From a virus, in IMG/VR virus record IMGVR_UViG_3300037258_000150, positions 1-64,000 of that record: a DNA stretch of 64,000 bases. The stretch is one strand, 5' to 3'. Positions 23,101 through 32,056 of this stretch are shown here, piece by piece. How positions within the stretch are numbered: position 1 is the stretch's first letter; each line of letters begins with the position of its first letter. The position numbers and the translations under genes are program-made. The notes below the pieces were generated by a model. It was given only the letters and a program-made list of their open reading frames with translations, was not told where the DNA came from and did not search any database.

Positions 23101-23968
23101 CTTGTATAGACCAATTATCAACAGCTGAAGCCGACCCAGTCCAATACGTGCCGGCTATATTCACAAGAGGCGAAGAAAAATTGCTCCCCGAGGTTGCCGC
23201 GATGAATGTAGCAAAGTGCTGTGAGAGAGGCCAATTGGGGCTAATAACACTCGTCGGTATGAGATTGGTTGCGCTATAGCTAACATCCCAAGCTGAACCA
23301 GTGGAATTGGCTATGCCGACGCCGGGATATACCATGCCCCCACCGCCAGTCGCATTCACCGTCTGATTGGGCCAGGCCCCAGTAATCGTGACGTTCGTCC
23401 CCGCAACCAAACTCGGCGATGCCGTCCCAGTGCCGCCGTGCGCGACCGGCAGCAATCCAGTCACCCCAAGCGTAAGGTCCAACTGCCCGAAGACCGCCGT
23501 CCCCGAGGAGCCATCCGACAGCAGCGGATACCCCAGAGTCCCCAGCGCGATGCCGCCGAACGTACCGGAATTGTTGTACTGGAGCTCGAAATTGGAACCA
23601 CCGGGAGAGCCGCCGCCGGGGCAGCTTCCCCATGAGCCAAGGCCTGCGGTCGTGGTAGAGAGGAAGCACTGCGAAGGTGTTGTGGTTGTCGGCCCCGTCA
23701 CAAATTCCGATGCCGTCGCCGGAATGGTGACGCCGCCGATGCTCGTCACCCCGGAAATCATCGAACTGAAAGCCGGGTAGCCCGTCGAACCGTTCGAGAC
23801 GTAGGCCTGACCCGCACTCCCGGGCCCGATCCCGTAGCAATGGGTCGGGTCACTGAAGCTACAGGTCTGGTACTTCGTCTGCGCGAGCGCCTGGTGCGGG
23901 TGCGCGAAACTGCCCACGATGGCGAGAGCCAGGAGAAGGAGGGGGCGCCTCCAGAGATCAATGTTCAA
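20144..23968 (-). CDS. Giant secreted modular fibre protein
   Basis: 1,274 residues. The TTG start at 23968 overlaps the upstream stop and has AGGAG seven bases before it. A Sec signal follows (basic LWRRP, hydrophobic LLLLALAIVGSFA, site ALA before QTKY). The rest is modular beta structure: repeats of NVTITGSWPNQT, of SALTSSTNTTAAMVVGAGAS, and of STQCLQVNTSG ending GSGAGC. The cysteines fall into about eight local pairs, as if forming disulfide loops. Such repeat sequences are typical of long phage fibres and adhesins. No enzymatic domain is seen. Confidence 0.68.
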   Translation of the reverse strand: MNIDLWRRPLLLLALAIVGSFAHPHQALAQTKYQTCSFSDPTHCYGIGPGSAGQAYVSNGSTGYPAFSSMISGVTSIGGVTIPATASEFVTGPTTTTPSQCFLSTTTAGLGSWGSCPGGGSPGGSNFELQYNNSGTFGGIALGTLGYPLLSDGSSGTAVFGQLDLTLGVTGLLPVAHGGTGTASPSLVAGTNVTITGAWPNQTVNATGGGGMVYPGVGIANSTGSAWDVSYSATNLIPTSVISPNWPLSQHFATFIAATSGSNFSSPLVNIAGTYWTGSASAVDNWSIQDQIGTGTNPTSSLLFNHTGSSGVSAISMPTLVLATPLAVTSGGSGTTTPSLVAGTNVTITGSWPNQTITASATGATAFSALTGSTNTTAAMLVGTGASLAATGSGTITATSSPLSGLTGLGTGVATALAINVGTAGAPVVNGGALGTPSGGTATNLVGLPIATGVSGLGTGVATFLATPSSANFAAAVTGETGAGAVVFATSPSLVTPTLGAATASGLTLSSITGSTQCLQVNTSGVVAGSGAGCGGAPAFSAITTATNTTATMTVGTGGTLTFSGTGVLNADQVNGATVPASQTCIASNSSGQLIGCTTTATLPFSSLSSATNTTAAMVVGSGASFTTTDNLDLLGSSTGAVTLTTSDAGATNYTATFPANTGTVPELNLAQTFSALQTFGTDISIGGVTAAGATGTGNIVFATSPTFTTPTLGAATASGLTLSAITGSTQCLQVNTSGVVAGSGATCGGGGGSGTVNSGTAAQLAYYASTGTAVSGTTNASITAGALTLGASGTAGSIQMGNATSGTVTLVSVTGALGSATASFPANTGQVAETNLANSWSLSQSFGARAVLLYNPVASTSALYEQGTIFTGGTGTTTWPYNYYNPTGPTAPTTFSTGGTLWAANFPSAYVGNIFDFYVNGGTSVFSVNYQGNAVENALTIAGITGSTQCLHVNTSGVVSGTGSDCGSGGSTAFSALTSSTNTTAAMVVGAGASLATVSTGTIAATSVTGLSVTSGKTLTVSNSLTLAGTDATTMTFPATSQTIAGLTTAQTWGAANTFPGSDILIKGSSTGTTALASANASATNYTWTLPAATDTATGLAATQTLTNKSIAASEVNSGTLAAAQMPALTGDVISTVGTVATSVVKVNGAAVPTSALILGSNSSNQLVAASTVTYLDDTGTTFTIASGTGACATTTTLTGGTAIGSFVCSGTSGVSTAVITLPTANNGIWICKSLDKTTSADTFQQTTWTSTSATLGGTIVSGDVIGFMCGAS

Positions 23969-24342
23969 GAGGTGACTCCTGGGGATACCGTCACGGCGCC
24001 ACTTAGGAACCGCGTGACACCCCCTGACGGATCGGTGAGCAATAGGTCGTAAACGCCAGACCACCAGGTGAACCCTTCGGTCGTCGCGGCGGGAATCGCG
24101 AGCGTGATCGTCCCGGCAGCGCCGCCCAAGGTGATATCAGGGCTCGCGTCATAGAGCACGGTCGGCGACAGCGCGAAGGCTCGAATTTGCATGGTCGCCG
24201 TCCAGCCGGTGAGGTCCACCGGGGTCGGCGCGGCGCCCGCTGGTCCGCCGGGAACGGGCAGTGTGGTCCAGGTGAGGACTTTGGTCAGGGTCGCGCCCTG
24301 GGCTACACAAAGGTCATAGGTCGGGGTGCAGCAGCCACTCAC
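23965..24342 (-). CDS. Small beta-sandwich structural protein
   Basis: 125 residues, ending in the TTGA overlap with the giant fibre gene. Strands LTKVLTWTTLPV, ATMQIRAFALSP and TITLAIPAATTEG plus VYDLLLTDPSGGVTRFLSGAVTV resemble the small BppU/baseplate-like beta domain proteins found just upstream of fibres. No signal peptide. Possibly the adaptor that attaches a fibre to the tail; inference from shape and position. Confidence 0.6.
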   Translation of the reverse strand: MSGCCTPTYDLCVAQGATLTKVLTWTTLPVPGGPAGAAPTPVDLTGWTATMQIRAFALSPTVLYDASPDITLGGAAGTITLAIPAATTEGFTWWSGVYDLLLTDPSGGVTRFLSGAVTVSPGVTS

Positions 24343-26648
24343 GTGGACGGTCTCCCTGAAATCTCGAGCGCGCGGCGAATGGTCTCATCGGGGAAGTGAA
24401 GGAGTGGCTCGGTCGTTTTGTTGGATGCTTTTCGAGCGCTGTGCCAGCGGTCGAGGAGGCGGCTGACTAGGACCTCGTGGTCGACTTTGCCACCGGAGGT
24501 GCGCCCGCCAGCGGGCGGCGTTGCTCCCATGTCTATACCAGCTCCTGGCGCAACCGCCTCTTGCGCGAATTTAAGTTTCGCTGCCTTCAACGCTGCCGCC
24601 GCCTTTGCTTCTCTTGCGTTCTTCAGGAGTCCGGAGCCTATTTTCTTAACGGCATAACCAACCGGTCCGGTGTGCGCAGCCCCGACATCGGCCGCATAAT
24701 CTGCCAGTGTACCGGCGACTCCAGGGCTAGACGGAGCCGGCGGCGCCCCGAATCTTTGCAGCGTCAACGCGGTGTTTGATCGATTGACGGTTGCGGCCTT
24801 ACCTTCGTCGTTCACATATCCGGATACTCGCTTTAACTGATCGGTCGATTCTGCGCTCTGAGGACTCATCAGAACGTCCGCCTTATTAACCATGGCATTA
24901 CGTGCGTTGCGATAGGAGTCATTACGGAATGATCCACTGTCGAACTCATCTAGACCAGCGGAGTTACGAAGTTTGTTGAGCGCGGACGCTTCCACAGCTT
25001 GAGAGAAATCCGGATTCGACCCCAACAGCGTTTGCATACGAGCCACATAGGCTCTTGACGCGGTTTGGCCATTCCCGAGGAAATAGCGATCCATGAATGT
25101 GTCCGCCAGTGGCGACGGAACGCCGATCACATGCAGCCCGTTTGGACCCTTCGGCACGTTGTCATTTATCGCAGCCTCATAGGCCGGATTTTGCTCGATA
25201 GTGGAGAAGCGCGCTTTAGCAGCCTTGCGCGCTGTGTCAGCCAGACCCTTGAGATTCGACGCCTCATCTGACAGCGGCATATTCTCAAGTTCATTGCGCA
25301 CGATCTCAGCCGCCTTGGCATCCGCTGGCGCCGCTCCGCGTTGAACGCCAGCGAGGTTGGTGCGCGCGTTCTCGAATGACTCAAACGACATCGGTTGGCC
25401 AGATGTGATGCCATCCATGATCTCGGAAATAACTGGATTTTGAGCGGCCGTCTTCGTCAGAAACCCTTTCGAGAGCGCCGCCGTTATAGAGTCGGCAGCT
25501 GTGCCGGTGTCAATCGGCATCGCTCCTGCGTTCTGATCCGCTAGGGCCTTATACTTGGTCCTGATGTCCTTGACGGCTTCATTGTCCTGACTCTTGATCG
25601 CGTCAACAGCCGTCTGGCCATGCTCGGGTGTGGATCGCTGTACGATAGCTGGCGTAGCGCGCGTACGAATCTCGCCCATCGCCGCGCCAAGTTTCGCATT
25701 CTGGTCCGTGATAGATTTAGATAAGAGGCCCTGTGTGTCAGGATCTGCTCGCAGGTTCTTCTCGTCAGATATTTGTTGGGCATCGCCAATGGCCTGCCCT
25801 TTGCGCAACTGTAGCGGCTGCATACCATCCGGCAACGGTAGAGTTTCAGCATCTATTTGCCGGAGAAGCGCATCGTGATTGATGTTCTTTGCATTCGCTA
25901 CGACGTCCTTTAGTTCGGGTGACGTTCCGACAAGAGATGGCGCTGTAACAGCGGCCCCTACGTTCCCTTTCGAGGCGGCAACCTGAGCCGCGAGATTCTC
26001 CTCAGCTGTGGGAGTCGCAGACTTCAGCACCTCTTCGGGCGCTGAGGCGAACGCGCGCTCCACCAAGCCGGTAGCGCCGGCCGCTAGCGGGGCCGCCACT
26101 GGGGCGAGTTGCGCGAGATCGCCGCCTATACGCGTCGCGCCGTGAACGACACTGGCAAGTCCCGGCCTATTCTGCTTGAGGATTTCATCCTGCTCGACAA
26201 TTCCCTGTCGCACTCGGTCGATATCGCCGGCCACAGTAGTGCCACCGAGACCAGGAGCGCTCCCTATTTTCTGAATGAACGACTTGCCTGACTCATTCAA
26301 TCCCGGGCTGATCGCCGGAGTTTCTGACGGTTCCCCACGCATGAACCGATACGCGTCCACGGCGGCATTCTCCGCAGAAGCCGGAACGTTTCCTATGGCC
26401 GTTCCGAGTACATCACCAACTCCTGCTCCGGTAGGTCCGGCGAGGTCGCCGCCTACTGCGGACAGGGCATTACCGAATCGCGATGTCGGCGCCGAAGGAG
26501 GATGCGGACTCGCTCCTGGTAATGCACCAGGATCGGCCTGCAACTCAAACCCTGAGGGTAGTCCAGATGATCCAGTTGGTGGTGTGCCTGGATCGTCCTC
26601 AAGCTGAAAACCAGCAGGAAGTCCGGAAGTGTCGCTCACGGCACCCAC
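24339..26648 (-). CDS. Internal virion / DNA ejection protein candidate
   Basis: 769 residues, helical and Ala/Lys/Asn-rich with long coiled-coil stretches. Two N-terminal copies of LPxGFxLxxDPG (SGLPAGFQLEDDPG and SGLPSGFELQADPG), a short linear motif repeated at the start of ejection-type proteins in podophages. A hydrophobic stretch near 195-205 (LAPVAAPLAAG) may insert into membrane. Its start overlaps the 1,327-residue neighbour by 13 bases. Together they likely form the internal core that is ejected with the DNA. No enzyme motif seen. Confidence 0.62.
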   Translation of the reverse strand: MGAVSDTSGLPAGFQLEDDPGTPPTGSSGLPSGFELQADPGALPGASPHPPSAPTSRFGNALSAVGGDLAGPTGAGVGDVLGTAIGNVPASAENAAVDAYRFMRGEPSETPAISPGLNESGKSFIQKIGSAPGLGGTTVAGDIDRVRQGIVEQDEILKQNRPGLASVVHGATRIGGDLAQLAPVAAPLAAGATGLVERAFASAPEEVLKSATPTAEENLAAQVAASKGNVGAAVTAPSLVGTSPELKDVVANAKNINHDALLRQIDAETLPLPDGMQPLQLRKGQAIGDAQQISDEKNLRADPDTQGLLSKSITDQNAKLGAAMGEIRTRATPAIVQRSTPEHGQTAVDAIKSQDNEAVKDIRTKYKALADQNAGAMPIDTGTAADSITAALSKGFLTKTAAQNPVISEIMDGITSGQPMSFESFENARTNLAGVQRGAAPADAKAAEIVRNELENMPLSDEASNLKGLADTARKAAKARFSTIEQNPAYEAAINDNVPKGPNGLHVIGVPSPLADTFMDRYFLGNGQTASRAYVARMQTLLGSNPDFSQAVEASALNKLRNSAGLDEFDSGSFRNDSYRNARNAMVNKADVLMSPQSAESTDQLKRVSGYVNDEGKAATVNRSNTALTLQRFGAPPAPSSPGVAGTLADYAADVGAAHTGPVGYAVKKIGSGLLKNAREAKAAAALKAAKLKFAQEAVAPGAGIDMGATPPAGGRTSGGKVDHEVLVSRLLDRWHSARKASNKTTEPLLHFPDETIRRALEISGRPST

Positions 26649-29600
26649 TGCCCGTTTATGTGGTAGAGCTTCTCTCCGGTCTTCGGATTGACCGCTATTT
26701 TGTCAGCGTTGGCGATCTTCTCGACCGGATAATATAACTGTGACCACTTACCGAAATTCAGCGGCTGGTTAGTCGGGCTTTGGGGGTTTCCGATGTATGC
26801 CTTGGCACGTTTGCCGTTTGCGATCACGTTGGCCGCCACGCGCGCATTGACTGCGAGCAGGTCGTTGATGGTGTCGTCATTCATCTTGACGTTCGGGCTC
26901 ATCTCCTCGAATTGCATACCGACTTCCTGCTGTGTGGCTGACGGGAAATTGGCTTTCGCGGATTGTGCTGCAGCGTTCCCCAAATATTTGGCCAACTCCT
27001 GAAAATTGGTCGAGTCAACTTTTCCGGTGAAGGGGCCGCTATACCTTGATGCGTCAGATAGAACGCCGCCATACGCGCCAACCGTCGCTCCCTGAGACTG
27101 CATGATCGATTGTGCGGCCCTTATGTATTGCAATGTCGATGCCGCCACGGCAGTCGTGGCATCGGTGTCCGCAAGAAGTTTGGCGGCGTTGGCAAGATTA
27201 GTCTTCTGAGTATCCAGAGCCATTGGAGCTTGCGTAGTACCCTGTCTAACTGGTGCCGGAGGCACTCTGAATGACGTATCTGACAAGGCTTTAGCAAGGT
27301 ATGGACTGACCGGTGATGTCTGTGAGTGGGCGACCGGAATGACGCCTGCCGGGGACATCGCTAGCGCCCGCGCAGGCGTTTTGCCTGTGACTGCGGTTGA
27401 CGGGGATGGCTGGTTACTAGTCGTTGGTGCGGCACCAGGCCAATTCGGCAGCAGAGTCTGTGCGTAAGACTCTATGCTCGGCGCGTGATGTGCCTGCCAT
27501 GCTGGCATCTGGGTAGACGTGCCGTCTGTGTTCGGTACGTTCACCAACTCCTGCGCCTTTGCCATCGCCGCTGACCGGTCAGACGGGGTAAATCCCTGCT
27601 GAGCGATCGGCCCAATCTCCGGCTGGTTCGTGCGTGTGTTCCTGACGATGCCGCCCTCGAGCGCTGTCCCGTCACCGGTCCATTGGCGTAGCGCATTGTA
27701 GCGGGCAAGCGCCGCCTGTCGCGCCGCCGGAGGGCTAGCCTGATCGGTGGCCGTGGCATATTGGGCATCGGCCGCCTGCTGGGCGGCGTTACGATTATTC
27801 TGCTGGTCGCGCTGGACTCTGGCCTGAAAGTCGGTATCCGCCTGCTGCGAAAACATCGTGCCGCCGACGGCCCAGTCATTTTTTATCGCAGCATCCTTGG
27901 CCGCTTGCTCCTCCGGGGTGCGGGCCTGATTGACGAAGAACCGCGACCGATACTGCGCAGCGAGCCCTGCGGCCGTCTGCGCCGCGCTCGGTGAGGGCTG
28001 CTGCCCCGGGGATGCTGGCGGCGCCGGAGCCTGCGCTGAGGCGCTGGGGGTCGACGCAATGGTCGCTGGCGCAGGATTTATGGTCTGAGGCGGCGGCGTC
28101 GACTGCGGAGCGGCCGGCTGGGGCGCGAGTCCACCAGGGGTGGGTGCAAACGCGTGCTGCGCGACACCGAGCTTGATGGCCGCCAAGCGGTTTGCGATCT
28201 GCGTGCTCTGCGCTGTCGCCTCCCGCTCCTGCGCTCGAGCGAGGCCTTCCTGCGTCGGCACGTAGGCATTCGCGGCCGCCTCGAGCCCTGCGGCAAGCGC
28301 GACACCAGGGTGGACGCTGCGCTCGGTGCCGGCCGCGCCGATGCCGGCCAGGATCGGCACGACGAGGCCCTTGTTGCGCCCCCACCAGCCGGCGAGGCCA
28401 GTTGCGGGCGCGGCCGCGGGTGCCGTGTCGGCCGCGGGCGGCGTGTCGGAGTCGGCATCCGTCGCATCCCCGCCGTCGTCAAACCCGCGCCGCCCGGCGA
28501 CGCCGCCAGTGGCGAGCGCCTGGTTGCTGAACATCGAGCCCATGAGGGAGCTCGTGTCATTGGGGTTGCTCATGTAGAGGATGCTCTGAAGACCCGTCGG
28601 CTGCTTGCCGGCGGCGGGGGCGGCTTTGAGCGTGTTCGTGTTCGGCTGATTGGGGATATTGATGTCCCCCTGCGGCTCGGCATAGGGGCCAGCGAGCCCG
28701 GCGCCCCCCGAGTACGGCATGCCGCCAGAGTCATAGCCGCGGCGCACGGCACCACCGCGGTTCGCCATCATCACGGCGGCGGCTCCTACGTCTGCCGCGG
28801 CGTATTCGGCTGCAATGGCGGCGGCGGCTTCGGCAGCGGCGGTCGTCCCGGCTCCCACGGCAGCCGTCCCGGCGGCTCCTGCGGCGGCCGTCCCGGCGGC
28901 TTCGGCAGCGGCAGGAGCGGCGGCGCTTGCGGCGCTAGCAGCGGCAGGAGCTGCAGCGGCGGCCGCGTCACCGGCACCCGCGGCAGCTCCTGGGGCTGCA
29001 GCCACTCCGCTCGCCGCCGGAGCTGCCGTCGCGGTGGCTTCAGGAGCGCCGGCCGTGATGACGCCACTTGGCTGAAGGCCCGCAGCCGATAACGAAGACG
29101 AGGGAGCGACGCCAGTGGCGGCAGCGGGCTCTGAGACGACGCTGGTGGCGCCGGTGTCGTACCCCAAGCCGGCGTTGTACGAGTTCCAGGCGCTCTGAAC
29201 AGCCGGATCCGTCGATCCGACGCCACTCGGTGCGGCTGAGGGAGCGCTCATGCTCTTGTAGAGCTTGTCGGCTTTCTCCGCCAGGCTAATCGACTGGCCT
29301 AGCTCACTCGACCCAGATGGAGGGGGTGAGGCGGGCGCATTCGTGACGGCAAGCGAATGTCCGCCGCCGCCGGTCGTCGAGTTGATCTGCCGGCGCTGCT
29401 GGCCGGATCCCGGCATGCTCGCGTACATCTGCTGCTGCGCCTGAAGCACTCCCGCAAGGCCCCCTCCAGTATCACGGTGCACGCGGCGCATCGGCACGAC
29501 GCCCCCAGCATAGAAGTGCCCCTTGTTCGCCGCTTCCTGAGTCGCCTTCCCGTAGTCGACCACCTTGAAGCCGCCGGCGAGCCCGACGGCATGAGGATGC

Positions 29601-30619
29601 TTTTTCTCCACATCCTGAGCGATGAGTCCGATTCTCGTGCGCTCATCCTCGCCCATCTTGTAGGTGACGACATCCTGGCCGTCGAAGGTCTCGCCGATCT
29701 TCTTGATGTCGCGCTTGAGGCGTTTATCGCTGAAGAAGCCGCCTGGTTGAGTCGTGGTGGTCGTCGAGCCGGAGAGACTACCCGTCCCCTCGGAAATATC
29801 GGCTAACCACTGTCCTACCTGAAATGGATAGGACTGTTGCTGCAAGAATTGGTTGTACGCGGCAGTATCTTGCGCCTGTTGAGTCTGCTGTTGTACGGTA
29901 CCGGCGGAGATCTGCGCCTGCGCTCCGGCAAGACCCGCTGACTGCGCGCCAGTCCCAAGCGCTCCAAGCTCGGATGCCGTGTTGGCTCCCTCTCCGTAGG
30001 CCGTCTGTCCTATATTTGCGAGTTGCTGCGCGCCGGCTAGTCCGATCTGCTGCTGCCCCTGCGCGGTGCTCAATGCGGACTGATATCCGGTATTTGCTAT
30101 TCCGGAGATTATGTTGGCATTTGCTAGAGATTGCTGTTGCCCGAGATTCGCCGCGGCAATTCCCGTGCGATCGGACCCGAAGGCCCCAGACGTGATCGCA
30201 TTGCCAAGCTGTCCTGCCTGCTGCTGCTGATTTTCCTGATTCTGGATCGCCTCCGTGCTACCGAGTACTGTTCCCAAATACGGCGACAGATATTGATCTA
30301 TTTGGGAGCCAGTCAATGGGGCCGCGCTTTCTGCGGTTCCAATCTCAGCAGCGGTGTTTACTGGCGCTGTCGCCGCCTGGGTCGCTCCTAGCGTTCCGGT
30401 GGCTGCTCCGTAGTACGGCTGCGCTTCGTTGGCGGCTGCATTGGTCGCGGAGATTCCTTGTGACTGTTCGCTGTTGACTGGCGCCACAAATTCGCCACCG
30501 TATTTTTCAAACGGTGTCTGCGCTGTTTGATTTGCGGAGTTGACAACGCTCTGATATTGCGCGAGCACGGCGGGTGGCACGGCGACATTGGAGCTGGTGG
30601 TACTGGTCTTCCCGCCCAC
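26636..30619 (-). CDS. Giant ejection-type protein with embedded S74-like peptidase domain
   Basis: 1,327 residues. Residues 1-290 are Gln/Ala-rich helix (QENQQQQAGQLG). At about 296-356, FFSDKRLKRDIKKIGETF through RTRIGLIAQDVEKKHPHAV matches the intramolecular chaperone/peptidase S74 domain, with candidate Ser297 and Lys302 as the cleaving pair. After that come long Ala/Pro/Ser-rich low-complexity stretches (residues about 480-620 and 830-900) and helical regions to the end. S74 domains are usually C-terminal on spikes; here it sits one quarter in. It may cut this protein during particle assembly. Likely a DNA transfer protein. Confidence 0.65.
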   Translation of the reverse strand: MGGKTSTTSSNVAVPPAVLAQYQSVVNSANQTAQTPFEKYGGEFVAPVNSEQSQGISATNAAANEAQPYYGAATGTLGATQAATAPVNTAAEIGTAESAAPLTGSQIDQYLSPYLGTVLGSTEAIQNQENQQQQAGQLGNAITSGAFGSDRTGIAAANLGQQQSLANANIISGIANTGYQSALSTAQGQQQIGLAGAQQLANIGQTAYGEGANTASELGALGTGAQSAGLAGAQAQISAGTVQQQTQQAQDTAAYNQFLQQQSYPFQVGQWLADISEGTGSLSGSTTTTTQPGGFFSDKRLKRDIKKIGETFDGQDVVTYKMGEDERTRIGLIAQDVEKKHPHAVGLAGGFKVVDYGKATQEAANKGHFYAGGVVPMRRVHRDTGGGLAGVLQAQQQMYASMPGSGQQRRQINSTTGGGGHSLAVTNAPASPPPSGSSELGQSISLAEKADKLYKSMSAPSAAPSGVGSTDPAVQSAWNSYNAGLGYDTGATSVVSEPAAATGVAPSSSLSAAGLQPSGVITAGAPEATATAAPAASGVAAAPGAAAGAGDAAAAAAPAAASAASAAAPAAAEAAGTAAAGAAGTAAVGAGTTAAAEAAAAIAAEYAAADVGAAAVMMANRGGAVRRGYDSGGMPYSGGAGLAGPYAEPQGDINIPNQPNTNTLKAAPAAGKQPTGLQSILYMSNPNDTSSLMGSMFSNQALATGGVAGRRGFDDGGDATDADSDTPPAADTAPAAAPATGLAGWWGRNKGLVVPILAGIGAAGTERSVHPGVALAAGLEAAANAYVPTQEGLARAQEREATAQSTQIANRLAAIKLGVAQHAFAPTPGGLAPQPAAPQSTPPPQTINPAPATIASTPSASAQAPAPPASPGQQPSPSAAQTAAGLAAQYRSRFFVNQARTPEEQAAKDAAIKNDWAVGGTMFSQQADTDFQARVQRDQQNNRNAAQQAADAQYATATDQASPPAARQAALARYNALRQWTGDGTALEGGIVRNTRTNQPEIGPIAQQGFTPSDRSAAMAKAQELVNVPNTDGTSTQMPAWQAHHAPSIESYAQTLLPNWPGAAPTTSNQPSPSTAVTGKTPARALAMSPAGVIPVAHSQTSPVSPYLAKALSDTSFRVPPAPVRQGTTQAPMALDTQKTNLANAAKLLADTDATTAVAASTLQYIRAAQSIMQSQGATVGAYGGVLSDASRYSGPFTGKVDSTNFQELAKYLGNAAAQSAKANFPSATQQEVGMQFEEMSPNVKMNDDTINDLLAVNARVAANVIANGKRAKAYIGNPQSPTNQPLNFGKWSQLYYPVEKIANADKIAVNPKTGEKLYHINGQWVP

Positions 30620-30621
30620 GA

Positions 30622-31338
30622 TTACACTCTCCGCTCCACTATCTTGTTGTGCTTACTGCAATTCTCAAACTCAGTGAGAATCTGCAGATTCCACGGTACA
30701 TGCAGACCGTGCACGCCAACGCCGCGCAACGGCACCTCGTGGTCGACGTGATGTTTGATTCCGGTCTGCGTCGTCCGCGCGGCGGCAATCTCGTAGAATT
30801 CCTGAATCTGCGCCTTCTGGATTGCGTTTAGCCACGGAGGCACGGCGCGTGTCTCAGCTGCGCGGCGCCGTCCATTCTTGGCGCGTACAATGGATCGGTT
30901 GTTCTGCAGGTATCGGCGCTCGCGCGCCTTCTCCCTTTCGATATTGGCCAGACGAAATGCTTTGCGTGCAGCAAGTCGTTTGGCTTTATGTTTCTGGTAA
31001 GAACGACGCCTGATCTCTGCGGCACTCATCCTTGGTGTAGTACGTGGTGGCTTCGGCGCGCATGGGTGTGCATCCTTCCATTCCGCCGTACGAGCATATG
31101 CGCATTCCTTGCAAGAGTTGAGATAGCCATCGGCCATTCCTCTGTTCTTCGGAAACAGCTCGATTGACTTCTCGTTGCCACACTTGTTGCACGTCTTGAC
31201 CTTCGGAGCGATGAAATTCTGCTCTTTCAGCGCGCGACGCTTGCTTGCGTTGCGTTTACGCGCCTCTACGGCTAGCTTTTGAAGAGCTGGCGTCATAGTC
31301 CATCCGCGCGGCGGCGCTCCTAGTCTGCGCTTCGTCAT
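30622..31338 (-). CDS. HNH endonuclease with Cys4 zinc finger
   Basis: 238 residues. CNKCGNEKSIELFPKNR and CKECAYARTAEW give a Cys4 zinc finger (about 49-84), then an Arg/Lys-rich helix and the C-terminal nuclease motif KHHVDHEVPLRG, GLHVPWNLQILTEFEN and KHNK. This is the free-standing phage HNH homing endonuclease type, mobile and with no structural role. It lies between the ejection and GNAT genes, overlapping the GNAT gene stop by four bases. Confidence 0.85.
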   Translation of the reverse strand: MTKRRLGAPPRGWTMTPALQKLAVEARKRNASKRRALKEQNFIAPKVKTCNKCGNEKSIELFPKNRGMADGYLNSCKECAYARTAEWKDAHPCAPKPPRTTPRMSAAEIRRRSYQKHKAKRLAARKAFRLANIEREKARERRYLQNNRSIVRAKNGRRRAAETRAVPPWLNAIQKAQIQEFYEIAAARTTQTGIKHHVDHEVPLRGVGVHGLHVPWNLQILTEFENCSKHNKIVERRV

Positions 31339-31838
31339 GATACAACCTTATGGTCGCCCGTTTTGGCGCCCAACACCCAGAAACACCCCGCCGGCTCCCC
31401 GAGCAGCCTGCGGTAAAGCTCCACTTTCTGTTTGGTATTGCTATGACTCAACACACCGATGAGTAGCGGCAGCCCCATGCGCTCGGCAGTTGACTTACTG
31501 AACTGCACCAACTTGTTGGCGCGCCCTCCTTTCGCACTGCGAAATTCAGGCTTCACGAATAGCGTGCGCTCCTCCATGCAGATCTCATCGCTATAGGTCA
31601 GTGTGCCAATGACGAGCACGACTATGCCCTCGATCTCCCCTCCTTCTTTCCCGATGCATCCCACCATTCCCTTGTCCAAGTTCAAGCACGGATAGATAGT
31701 CTTGACGAGATGCGATGCGGAGCAGTCGAAAAGGCTGTTCTCCTTCGCGGCCGCTATCGCCAGTTCCATGACTTCAGGGAGGTCGGCGAGCGTGCCGAGG
31801 CGCATGCGTAAGCCGTCGTAGATGGGCAGTTGCAGCAT
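31335..31838 (-). CDS. GNAT-type N-acetyltransferase
   Basis: 167 residues with the GNAT fold: N-terminal LPEVMELAIAAAKENSLF, central strands IEGIVVLVIGTL, ERTLFVKPEFRSAKGGRANKLVQFSKSTAERMG (acetyl-CoA binding region), and C-terminal YRRLLGEPAGCFWVLG. GNAT enzymes transfer acetyl from acetyl-CoA to amines; several phages carry such a gene among their structural genes. The substrate is unknown. Confidence 0.75.
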   Translation of the reverse strand: MLQLPIYDGLRMRLGTLADLPEVMELAIAAAKENSLFDCSASHLVKTIYPCLNLDKGMVGCIGKEGGEIEGIVVLVIGTLTYSDEICMEERTLFVKPEFRSAKGGRANKLVQFSKSTAERMGLPLLIGVLSHSNTKQKVELYRRLLGEPAGCFWVLGAKTGDHKVVS

Positions 31839-31840
31839 AG

Positions 31841-32056
31841 CTAATCCAGCTTTGCACCTTTTGCGCGCGATCTCTCGACGACATCCTTGAAATGCTCTAG
31901 CGTCTCACCTTTGGTATGCGGTGGCGCTCCTGTTATATCGACGCCGTGAAGATATCCGCGAATGCCAGGCGTCAATAAATCCCTAGATCCAGGCGTCTTG
32001 ATGCCAAGACCGTCTAAAATACAGTCGAGAGCGACTCTGTCGTCTTTCATGGTCAA
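31841..32056 (-). CDS. Small hypothetical structural-region protein
   Basis: 71 residues from ATG 32056, overlapping the Nudix-gene stop by four bases. GIRGYLHGVDITGAPPHTKGETLEHFKDVVERSR suggests a conserved small helix protein near neck genes. No function known. Confidence 0.6.
   Translation of the reverse strand: MTMKDDRVALDCILDGLGIKTPGSRDLLTPGIRGYLHGVDITGAPPHTKGETLEHFKDVVERSRAKGAKLD

Noticed and set aside
28815-29075. Plus-strand Ala-rich frame in the giant ejection protein
   Set aside because: Shadow of low-complexity Ala/Pro codons of the minus-strand gene.
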